NCBI GenBank assembly: GCA_964434535.1
Contig: CAYSWA010000032.1
Location: forward strand, 1-24,352
Reading direction: 5' to 3'
Length of the DNA stretch: 24,352 nt
Source: SM23-32 sp964434535
GTDB lineage: Bacteria > Planctomycetota > Brocadiia > SM23-32
Below, piece by piece: positions 12,521 to 19,265 of this stretch. Under the pieces are notes generated by a model that saw nothing but the letters and a program-made list of their open reading frames with translations, had not been told where the DNA came from and did no database searches. Position 1 is the first letter of the stretch, and every line of letters begins with the position of its first letter. The translations under genes were made by a program, and so were the position numbers.

Positions 12521-14635
12521 TCACGGCTCGGGGGTTTCGCCCTCTTGCGGTTCGACGGCCTCCAGGCTGAGGCCGGCCATGTGGTGGGTCCTGACCGCCA
12601 CGTAGATGCAGAAGGCGAGGGCGCCGAACAGGATCGTCGCTGCCAGCGCGCCCATCACGGCCGCCCCCAGCACCTCGCTCGCCCCGACCTTCGCCGGGTC
12701 CACCTTCGCCTGCAAGTACTGGAACGCCCCCGCCCCGAGCGCCACCGCGCAGCCGAGCCAGCCGATGGCCACGTAGTGGCGCGCAAGCAGCAGGGCGATG
12801 ACCAGGATCGCCAGGAACCAGCCCCACCCGGCGAAGGTCACCGCGTGGGCCAGCACCGCGTCGTAGCCCCCGTAGGTCGAGGTGACGTTGGCGATGAACT
12901 GGTCGGCGAGCAGGTAGATCAGGATCGCGGGGGTGACGAACTTGATGCAGGCGTCGAACCAGTTGTGCACCTTCAGCTCGCTGTGGGCGTTGATGTAGTC
13001 TTTGAGCTCTTCGAGGTGGAAGAAGTAGCCGACGGCGATGCACTCCATCAGGCCCACGAAGGGCAGCCCGTAGTTGCTCATCCAGTTGTCCACAATGTCG
13101 AGCCAGATCAGCCCGCTGCGCGTGCAGAACAGCAGGCTGCCGGCCAGCCCGATCAGGCAGAAGACGCCGCTCATCGCCGGGCGGCTCACGCGCGCGAAGC
13201 GGTCGCGGAAGCCGGTCACGATCCCCTCCACCAGGCTGAAGGCGCTGTCGATGCCGAGCGTGATCAAGCAGAGGAAGAAGGCGAGGCTCACCAGCACGAG
13301 GCCCGCCGCGGCCAGCGGCATCTGCGAGAGGGCCACGGGGTAGGTGAAGAAGACCAGCAGCGGCCCGCCGATCTTGAGGCCGCTCTCGGGCAGCCCGCCG
13401 ACGGTGGTGTTGCCGATGTAGGCCAGGTAGCCGAGCACGCTGAAGACGGCGAGCCCGGCGATGAAGCTGGTGGCGCAGTTGCCGAAGCTGGTGATGAAGG
13501 CGCTGTTGGTCACGTCGCTCTCGGGCGGCATGTAGCTGGCATACGCGATGAGGATGCCGAAGCCGAGGCTGAGGCTGAAGAAGATCTGCCCGTAGGCGGC
13601 GATCCAGACCGAAGGGGCCTTCAGCATCTCCCAGTTCGGCCTCAGGTAGAAGACCAGCCCCTCCGAGGCGCCCGGCAGCGTCAGCCCGCGCAGCAGCAGC
13701 ATCAGCAGCAGGATGACCGGCAGGGGGACGGTGAGCATCACCACCCGGCCGACGTTGCGCACCCCCTTGAAGATGATCAGGAAGATCATCACCCAGGTCA
13801 GCACGGCGCCGACGACCAGGTTCGGGCTGAGCCGGAACATCTCGTCGGCGTACGCGATCACCTCGCCCTCGGGCGGCGGCAGGTCGCCGGCCTCGGCCAC
13901 GATCCGGCGCTCCTTGAGCCGCTCGTTGTGCGCGCGCGCCTGCCGCCAGTAGTCCTCGTGGTAGCCGCCGAGTATCTGCTCGAACAGGTAGTGGCCGACG
14001 TTGCCGACGATGCTGACGTAGTGGACTTCGGGATCCTGCTGCTCCCTGAGGGCCAGCTCCTCCTCGGTCAGCACGGGGAGGCCCTCGTTGACCTTCCCCA
14101 GCCAGGCGCGCAGCTCTTCGGCGCGGTCGCGGGCCTCGGCGGCGCTCTCGCCCTCGGCGGGCCCGACGCGGGGCATCGGCACGTAGAGGCGCACCTCCTC
14201 GGCGGGGAAGTGCTTCAGGACGGGCACGCCGTCCTCCTCGGCCGGCGCGCTGTAGGCGACGGGCCGGCTCCAGGCGCGGGTGAAGGAGCCGGCGGCGAAG
14301 TTCCACGCATAGGCCATCACCACGCAGTAGTAGGTGGTGATGCTGCACCCGACCAGCAGGGCGAACCAGCCGACCCAGCGGAACTTGCTGGTGACCGCCG
14401 CCAGGGCCTGGGGCGCGCCGCCCTGGTACTTCTGCCCGATGGCGTACTCCACGATCATCAGGGGCACGCCGGCGGTGAGCAGGGCGACGAAGTAGGGGAT
14501 GAAGAAGGCGCCGCCCCCGTTGCCGAACGCCACGGCGGGGAAGCGCCAGAGGTTGCCCAGGCCGACCGCGCTGCCGACGGCGGCCATGATGAATGCGGTC
14601 CGGTTCGTCCAGCGTTCGCGCGGTTGCTTCGCCAT
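12521..14635 (-). CDS. Sodium-dependent NSS/SNF-family transporter with enlarged extracellular loop
   Basis: This is a Na+-coupled symporter of the neurotransmitter:sodium symporter family (LeuT fold) in the inner membrane, for an amino acid or amine. The signature NRTAFIMAAVGSAVGLGNLWRFP (residues 11-33) carries the TM1 sodium-site residues. TM6-like YGQIFFSLSLGFG and TM8-like GIDSAFSLVEG follow. At 704 aa it is longer than typical bacterial members (about 450-600). The extra length is mainly a charged soluble insert of roughly 150 residues at about 120-270, where LeuT has the loop between TM3 and TM4. The ATG at 14635 (MAKQPRERW) has CGGAGGCG upstream and was preferred to a start nine codons earlier. 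The substrate cannot be predicted. Confidence 0.9.
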   Translation of the reverse strand: MAKQPRERWTNRTAFIMAAVGSAVGLGNLWRFPAVAFGNGGGAFFIPYFVALLTAGVPLMIVEYAIGQKYQGGAPQALAAVTSKFRWVGWFALLVGCSITTYYCVVMAYAWNFAAGSFTRAWSRPVAYSAPAEEDGVPVLKHFPAEEVRLYVPMPRVGPAEGESAAEARDRAEELRAWLGKVNEGLPVLTEEELALREQQDPEVHYVSIVGNVGHYLFEQILGGYHEDYWRQARAHNERLKERRIVAEAGDLPPPEGEVIAYADEMFRLSPNLVVGAVLTWVMIFLIIFKGVRNVGRVVMLTVPLPVILLLMLLLRGLTLPGASEGLVFYLRPNWEMLKAPSVWIAAYGQIFFSLSLGFGILIAYASYMPPESDVTNSAFITSFGNCATSFIAGLAVFSVLGYLAYIGNTTVGGLPESGLKIGGPLLVFFTYPVALSQMPLAAAGLVLVSLAFFLCLITLGIDSAFSLVEGIVTGFRDRFARVSRPAMSGVFCLIGLAGSLLFCTRSGLIWLDIVDNWMSNYGLPFVGLMECIAVGYFFHLEELKDYINAHSELKVHNWFDACIKFVTPAILIYLLADQFIANVTSTYGGYDAVLAHAVTFAGWGWFLAILVIALLLARHYVAIGWLGCAVALGAGAFQYLQAKVDPAKVGASEVLGAAVMGALAATILFGALAFCIYVAVRTHHMAGLSLEAVEPQEGETPEP

Positions 14636-14698
14636 GGGGCGGCACGCCTCCGCCTGGAGCAACGGGAGCGAAGGGACTGCGCGGGGTCTCGGGCGGCC

Positions 14699-14728
14699 AT
14701 TCTACCGGAGCCCGACCGGCCCGCGCAA
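14699..14728 (-). promoter_or_regulatory. Predicted promoter for the SNF transporter gene
   Basis: On the minus strand TTGCGC (14723-14728), an 18-bp spacer and TAGAAT (14699-14704), about 64 bp before the ATG at 14635. It is divergent from the plus-strand promoter at 14773-14800. Confidence 0.45.
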
Positions 14729-14772
14729 CGCCTGCGCAGGCGCCCTCGGGGCGAGGCCCGGCGCCGGCGGCT

Positions 14773-14800
14773 TTGACAGGGGCCGGCCTTCCGCTACAAT
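14773..14800 (+). promoter_or_regulatory. Strong predicted sigma-70 promoter for the small membrane protein gene
   Basis: TTGACA (14773-14778), a 16-bp spacer and TACAAT (14795-14800), that is 6/6 and 5/6 matches. The start codon at 14848 is 47 bp further on. This is one of the best promoter matches in the window. Confidence 0.65.
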
Positions 14801-14847
14801 ACGGGCCGAAGCCCCCGTGCGTACGCTCCAGGGGACGGCACTGGCCC

Positions 14848-15081
14848 ATGGCGCCCGATAGCGACGACCGCCGCCGCGCGCGCTCCACGCTGGCCATCTA
14901 CGTCGAGGACGCCCTGATCCTGCTCGGGATCGCCGCCCTGTTCGTCTTCACCGTCTTTTTCCGCACCACGCGGTGGGGCCAGCTCGCCCTGATGGCGACG
15001 GGGCTGGTGATGGTGGTGGTGTTCATCCGGCGGTTGCGGCGGGTGCACCGGGCGTTCACGGGGCGGGGCGAGAGCGAGTAG
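14848..15081 (+). CDS. Small two-helix membrane protein, unknown function
   Basis: The 77-aa product has a charged N-terminus (MAPDSDDRRRAR), two hydrophobic helices at about 20-38 and 44-60, and a basic tail RRLRRVHRAF. I do not recognise a family. By the positive-inside rule both ends would face the cytoplasm. The ATG at 14848 lies downstream of AGGGGAC and a strong promoter. The coiled-coil membrane protein gene follows after 24 bp in the same direction, so the two are probably cotranscribed and may act together; that is inference from spacing only. Confidence 0.75.
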   Translation: MAPDSDDRRRARSTLAIYVEDALILLGIAALFVFTVFFRTTRWGQLALMATGLVMVVVFIRRLRRVHRAFTGRGESE

Positions 15082-15105
15082 AGACGCAGGGCAGGGAGAG
15101 CTTCC

Positions 15106-15870
15106 ATGCCGCGCTGGCAGATCGTGATCCTCATCGTCTTCAGCGTCAGCTCGCTGATCATCGCCCTCTACTGCCTGATCTTCATGGTGCCGCTGAAGCG
15201 CTTCCGGGAGCGGATCAGCTCCCTGGGCGGCGGCATGAAGGGCATCGAGTCCTACGTGGGCGGCGTGCGCGAGCGCGTCGAGGCGCGCCTGGGCGCCCTG
15301 GAGGAGCAGGTCCAGCAGCAGCTGGACGAGGGGCGCCAGACGGCGGAGTCGGCCGTCGATGCCCTGGCCCGCGACCAGCGCGAGCTGCGCCGCGAGGTGG
15401 AGAAGCTGCGCAAGGAGGCCCAGTCCCTCCAGGCCGAGCTGCGCGAGACGCGCGATGACGCCATGAAGGTGGTCCGCAGCCACCAGGCGCTGAGCAAGCG
15501 GCTGGAGCAGATCGCCGGGGACTTCGACGCGCTGGACGTGGAGCTGCGCGAGAGCGTTCGCCAGTTGGTGGCCGACTCCTTCAGTTCGGTCGAGAGCATG
15601 GTCCTCTCGGCCCTGGAGGCCGTGCAGGAGGAGATGCTCTACGGGCCCTCGGAGCCGTCCTCCTCGCCCAAGGGCTTTGCCCCGCGCCGCGACCAGCCCC
15701 GCCCCGCGCCGCGTTTCGCCGCGGGCTCCGACGCCGAGCGCGACAACATCATCACCGTCGAACCCCTCTTTGCCCGGTTGCGCGACGAGGAGCGAGAGGG
15801 CCGCGATGAGGGGGAGCCGCAACAGGAAGGGGGCGAGGCAGAGGAAGGCGAGGGCGAGGGGGAGGCGTAA
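15106..15870 (+). CDS. Membrane-anchored coiled-coil protein, unknown function
   Basis: The 254-aa protein has one N-terminal membrane helix (about 5-28). A long predicted coiled coil follows from about 45 to 185, rich in Glu, Arg, Gln and Leu (EKLRKEAQSLQAELRETRD). A proline/serine linker and a strongly acidic Glu/Gly tail (about 225-254) complete it. This plan occurs in structural, division-related or scaffold proteins, but no specific family is recognised. The ATG at 15106 follows AGGGAGAG. It is the second gene of a two-gene unit with the small membrane protein upstream. The soluble part could be cytoplasmic or exported; the hydrophobic start without a cleavage site favours an anchor rather than a cleaved signal. 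Confidence 0.8.
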   Translation: MPRWQIVILIVFSVSSLIIALYCLIFMVPLKRFRERISSLGGGMKGIESYVGGVRERVEARLGALEEQVQQQLDEGRQTAESAVDALARDQRELRREVEKLRKEAQSLQAELRETRDDAMKVVRSHQALSKRLEQIAGDFDALDVELRESVRQLVADSFSSVESMVLSALEAVQEEMLYGPSEPSSSPKGFAPRRDQPRPAPRFAAGSDAERDNIITVEPLFARLRDEEREGRDEGEPQQEGGEAEEGEGEGEA

Positions 15871-15911
15871 GGCGTCCCCGGCGAGCGGGCACGCGGGGGC
15901 CGCACGGCGCC

Positions 15912-16094
15912 TCAGTCCTCGACGTAGCGGTAGATCGTCGCGAACGTCAGCGCCATGATGGCGGACGTGATCGCTCGAAAGCCCTTGTACCAATCACCGG
16001 CGTCGGCCTGCGCCGCATAGATGATGGCGATCACGAGCGCGCCGATGATCAGGATGGCCAGGATGATCTTCCCGTATGTTCGTGGACGCAGCAT
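15912..16094 (-). CDS. Small two-helix membrane protein, unknown function
   Basis: The 60-aa product MLRPRTYGKIILAILIIGALVIA has a hydrophobic helix at about 9-27 and a second at about 40-55, ending RYVED. No family is recognised. The ATG at 16094 has GAGAGGG a few bases upstream; a longer in-frame start adds 30 residues that do not look conserved and begin without a ribosome-binding site. It lies 132 bp after the RicT-like gene on the same strand and could be read from that transcript, as no good promoter is seen between them. Confidence 0.6.
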   Translation of the reverse strand: MLRPRTYGKIILAILIIGALVIAIIYAAQADAGDWYKGFRAITSAIMALTFATIYRYVED

Positions 16095-16226
16095 CTGTGC
16101 CCTCTCGAGGCAAGGAACGTGATCCTTCGCAGCCGCGCACCCGGCGATGCGGCGCTCCCAACGCGCCCAGGCCCAGTCCTCCAACAGGCTGCCCGGCAGC
16201 GAGTTTAGGCGGGGGACGACGGCGTG

Positions 16227-17042
16227 TCAAGCGCCCGCTTGCTGGTCCGGCTCGAGGTTGATCTGGTCGGCGGCGAACTTGCGGCGCGTCCCGTCGGCCA
16301 GCTCGACCTCCACGGTCTGGCCGATCACCTGGTAGTCGACCACGGTGCCGGTCCCCTTCCTGGTGGCGACCTTGCTGCCGCGTCGCGGCAGGTTGCGTTT
16401 CAGCTCCCGGTAGAGCTCTTCTTCGAACTTCAGGCAGCACTTCAGCCGTCCGCAGGTGCCGCTGATCTTGGCCGGGTCGAGGGTGGACTTCTGGTTCTTG
16501 GCCAGCTTCATCGGCACGGGCTTGAGCGCCTTCAGGAAGGTGCGGCAGCAGAGCTCGTTGCCGCACGGGCCGACCTGGCCCATCAGGCGTGCCTCGTCTC
16601 GCACGCCGATCTGGTGCATCTCGATGCGGGTGCGGTACTGCTTGGCCAGGTCCTTGACCAGCTCGCGGAAGTCGACGCGCCCGTCGGCCAGGAAGTAGAA
16701 GATGACCTTGTGCCCGCCGAACAGGTGCTCGGCGCGCACCAGCTTCATCGGCAGCTTGTGCTTCTTGATCAGGCGGCGGCAGGTCTTCAGCTCCTCGGCC
16801 TCCAGCCGCTCGGCGATCTCCTCTTGCTTGGCGTGGTCGCCGGGCGTGGCCTTGCGCAGCACCTCGCCGGCCGGCTTCTCTTCGTCGGCCTCCTGCGGGC
16901 GCACCATCACGACCGAGCCCCACTCCACGCCGCGGGGCGTGCGCACCACCACGCTCTGGCCCACCTGCACGCCGTCCTCCGGCAGGGCGAAGCGCTCCGT
17001 CTTGTCCATCGCGCCGTATCGCACGAATGCCGTGTCCGCCAT
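16227..17042 (-). CDS. ricT: PSP1-domain protein, RicT (YaaT)-like
   Basis: This 271-aa cytoplasmic protein belongs to the PSP1/RicT family. In Bacillus, RicT with RicA and RicF forms an Fe-S-containing complex that promotes RNase Y-dependent mRNA processing. The diagnostic cysteine motifs are present: CGNELCC (C160, C165, C166) and CGRLKCC (C197, C202, C203), where Fe-S ligands lie in the Bacillus complex. The core LVRAEHLFGGHKVIFYFLADGRVDFRELV (pattern at about 101-129) is typical. The ATG at 17042 is preferred; a TTG six codons earlier with AAGGA upstream is a possible alternative. No RicA or RicF gene is in the window, so whether it works in RNA processing here is open. The gene has a perfect TATAAT box upstream. 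Confidence 0.88.
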   Translation of the reverse strand: MADTAFVRYGAMDKTERFALPEDGVQVGQSVVVRTPRGVEWGSVVMVRPQEADEEKPAGEVLRKATPGDHAKQEEIAERLEAEELKTCRRLIKKHKLPMKLVRAEHLFGGHKVIFYFLADGRVDFRELVKDLAKQYRTRIEMHQIGVRDEARLMGQVGPCGNELCCRTFLKALKPVPMKLAKNQKSTLDPAKISGTCGRLKCCLKFEEELYRELKRNLPRRGSKVATRKGTGTVVDYQVIGQTVEVELADGTRRKFAADQINLEPDQQAGA

Positions 17043-17099
17043 CTGTCCGGCCCGAATCAAGGGTCCTTAGTGGCCGGCCCGGGGCCGCCTCCCGGTTAC

Positions 17100-17128
17100 A
17101 TTATACCACCTGCGGCAGGCCCTGTTGA
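17100..17128 (-). promoter_or_regulatory. Predicted promoter for the RicT-like gene
   Basis: On the minus strand TCAACA (17123-17128), a 17-bp spacer and a perfect TATAAT (17100-17105), about 57 bp before the ATG at 17042. Confidence 0.6.
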
Positions 17129-17163
17129 GTGGAGGGGGCCCATCGGCGTGCCGGCCCTGCCGT

Positions 17164-17192
17164 TTGTCTGCCGCGCCCCGGCCAGTTAGCAT
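17164..17192 (+). promoter_or_regulatory. Predicted promoter for the first tandem membrane-protein gene
   Basis: TTGTCT (17164-17169), a 17-bp spacer and TAGCAT (17187-17192), 48 bp before the ATG at 17241. The -10 box equals that of the GH32-like gene. Confidence 0.45.
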
Positions 17193-17240
17193 GGTGCGCC
17201 TGCACAGGGACGGCGGCTGCGCCTTACGGGGGCTCGGGGC

Positions 17241-19172
17241 ATGACGTTGCGCGCGTTCATCATCGGCCTGGTGGCCGTGGTCGGCTTCAGCCTGGCCGAC
17301 CCCTACCTTTCGTTCATCATGGGGTATGGCTACCTGAACACCTCTTCGTTCCCTGCCAGCGCCGTGCTGGTGCTGGTGGTGCTGACGCTGGGGGTGAACG
17401 CGGTGGTAGGGCTGGTGCGTCGGGGCTGGCAGTTGAAGCAGGCGGAGCTGATGCTGGTCTGGTGCATGATGCTCTGCGCGGCGGCCGTGCCGGCCGAGGG
17501 CATCGGGCGCTACTGGTACTCGCTGGTGGCCGGGGGGCCCTACCTGGCCCGGCGGCCCGACCTCTACTGGGAGGAGGACGGCTCGCTGACGCGGGTGCCG
17601 GCCGAGCTGGTCTTGAGCAAGGACCCCCACTCGGTCGCCGCGCGGCAGTACTTCGAGGGCGCCGGCGAGCGGGGGCGCGTGCCCTGGGGCCTCTGGGTCC
17701 GCCCGCTGCTGTATTGGAGCGCCTTCATCGTGCCCTTCTTCCTGGGCATCTTCTTCCTGTGCGGCATCCTGCGCAAGCAATGGGTGGACGTGGAGCGGCT
17801 GATGTTCCCGCTGGCGCGGGTGCCGCTGGAGTTCACGGAGGGGGCCGGCGCGTCGGCGCGCTTCGGCCTGCCGAGGCCCTTCACGGAGAGGGCGTTCGTG
17901 TTCGGGGTCCTCTTCACGTTTGCCTTCCGGCTGGTCAGGGCTCTGCCGCTGTTTTTCGGGGCCGAAGGGGGCTGGGCCCTGGGGGTTCCGTTCGGGGACA
18001 TGCTGGCCGACACCCCACTGCAGTATGCGGACATTCCCAACTTCGGGCTGTGGATCTCGGCCGTCGGGTTTGCCTACCTGGTGCCGGCCGACGTGAGCCT
18101 GAGCGTCTGGTTCTTCTTCCTGTTCAGCCGGGCGGAGCTGGTCTTCGCCCATTATTGGGCCTTGCCGCGCGCGTGGGGCACCTGGAGCCCGCTGATGAGC
18201 TGGCAGCAGATGGGGGCAAACGTCGTGTTCTTCGTGGCCATCTTCTTCATGGCGCGCAGGCACCTGTGGGACGTGGCGCGCAAGGCGCTGGGGGCGGCCG
18301 GACTGGACGACGGCGACGAGCCGATCAGCTACCGGCTCGCCTTCTGGGGGTTCCTCATCTGTATGGGCGCCTGCCTGGGCTGGTATGGGTACTTCGGCGC
18401 GCGGCTCTGGACGGCCGCGCTGGTGCTGCTGCTGAGCCTCGTCGTCTTCTTCGTCTACGCGCGCGTGGTCGCCCAGGGCGGGGTCTACGTGGCCCGCTTC
18501 ATCTGGATCGTGCCTGACGTCATCCACGGCATCAGCGGGGGGCGCGCCTTCACCGCCGCCGGGGCGGTGGTCACGCAGATGAAGTCGGCCGTGCTGGTGC
18601 GCAACTCCGCCAGCATGCTGGCCCCGATGGCGATCCACGCGCTGCGCATCTCCTCGGTCTTCGAGAAACGCAGGCGGCTGCTCTTGCCGGCGCTGATCGT
18701 CGCCGTCCTGGTGGCCATGCCTTGCGCCACGTACACCACGCTAACGCAGGCATACAGGATGGGGGCCGCCAACTTCGAGTGCAGGTGGTCGGCCCTCGAG
18801 CTGCCCCAGGGCACCTTCGATGCGGCCGACCGCATGATCAAGCAGCCCGCCCAGTCCGCCGAGCCCTACTGGGGCGCGATGGTCTTCGGCGGCGTGCTGA
18901 CGGCCGTGATGCTCTTCATGCGGGGGCGCTTCTACTGGTGGCCCATCCACCCCATCGGCATCCTCAGCTTCAGCAGCTGGCACGCGCAGCGGCTCTGGCT
19001 GCCGTTCATGCTGGGGTGGATGGTGAAGGTGGGCATCATGAAGTTCTCCGGCGGCCGGCTGCTGCGCGACGCCCGCTACTTCTTCATCGCGCTGATCATG
19101 GTCGAGACGTTCGTCGACGGCGTCTCCGCCGCCGTGCGCGCCCTGACCGGCGGCGCCGCGCCGGGCTTCTGA
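17241..19172 (+). CDS. Polytopic membrane protein, DUF6785/DUF6784-like (tandem copy 1)
   Basis: The 643-aa product has roughly a dozen hydrophobic segments and is the first of three adjacent paralogues. It matches my recollection of the DUF6785 family with a C-terminal DUF6784 region, proteins distantly like oligopeptide (OPT) transporters; no substrate is known. Conserved blocks are LRKQWVDVERLMFPLARVPLEF (177-198 pattern), GFAYLVPADVSLS (276-288), an ARVVAQGGVYVAR segment, and a C-terminal FYWWPIHPIG...WLPFMLGWMVKVGIMKFSGGR stretch. A soluble loop (about 100-150) holds RRPDLYWEEDG and LVLSKDPHSVAARQYFEG. The ATG at 17241 has a G-rich sequence upstream and a promoter at the usual distance. 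It is the most diverged of the three. A transport role is inferred. Confidence 0.8.
   Translation: MTLRAFIIGLVAVVGFSLADPYLSFIMGYGYLNTSSFPASAVLVLVVLTLGVNAVVGLVRRGWQLKQAELMLVWCMMLCAAAVPAEGIGRYWYSLVAGGPYLARRPDLYWEEDGSLTRVPAELVLSKDPHSVAARQYFEGAGERGRVPWGLWVRPLLYWSAFIVPFFLGIFFLCGILRKQWVDVERLMFPLARVPLEFTEGAGASARFGLPRPFTERAFVFGVLFTFAFRLVRALPLFFGAEGGWALGVPFGDMLADTPLQYADIPNFGLWISAVGFAYLVPADVSLSVWFFFLFSRAELVFAHYWALPRAWGTWSPLMSWQQMGANVVFFVAIFFMARRHLWDVARKALGAAGLDDGDEPISYRLAFWGFLICMGACLGWYGYFGARLWTAALVLLLSLVVFFVYARVVAQGGVYVARFIWIVPDVIHGISGGRAFTAAGAVVTQMKSAVLVRNSASMLAPMAIHALRISSVFEKRRRLLLPALIVAVLVAMPCATYTTLTQAYRMGAANFECRWSALELPQGTFDAADRMIKQPAQSAEPYWGAMVFGGVLTAVMLFMRGRFYWWPIHPIGILSFSSWHAQRLWLPFMLGWMVKVGIMKFSGGRLLRDARYFFIALIMVETFVDGVSAAVRALTGGAAPGF
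19032..19097 (+). repeat. 66-bp block identical to 21039-21104
   Basis: The segment encoding GIMKFSGGRLLRDARYFFIALI in tandem copy 1 is identical base for base, including every third codon position, to positions 21039-21104 in copy 2. Flanking sequence and the corresponding part of copy 3 (from 23094) differ. Confidence 0.85.
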
Positions 19173-19194
19173 GCGTGCAACGGCACCCGTCGCT

Positions 19195-19223
19195 TTGACG
19201 CAGCGGGCCTGTTCGCGTAGAGT
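19195..19223 (+). promoter_or_regulatory. Predicted promoter for the second tandem membrane-protein gene
   Basis: TTGACG (19195-19200), a 17-bp spacer and TAGAGT (19218-19223), 42 bp before the GTG at 19266. The preceding GTCGCT is shared with the promoter of copy 3. Confidence 0.5.
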
Positions 19224-19265
19224 CCCCCCGCTTCATCGAGCTCTTCGTTTCCGGGAGGGGCGCAG

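Noticed and set aside
12494..14776. Open frame of 760 codons on the plus strand opposite the SNF transporter
   Set aside because: It lacks hydrophobic or conserved motifs, while the minus strand encodes a classic NSS signature.
16095..16184. N-terminal extension of the 60-aa membrane protein
   Set aside because: The extra 30 residues are not hydrophobic or conserved-looking, and the internal ATG has a proper ribosome-binding site.
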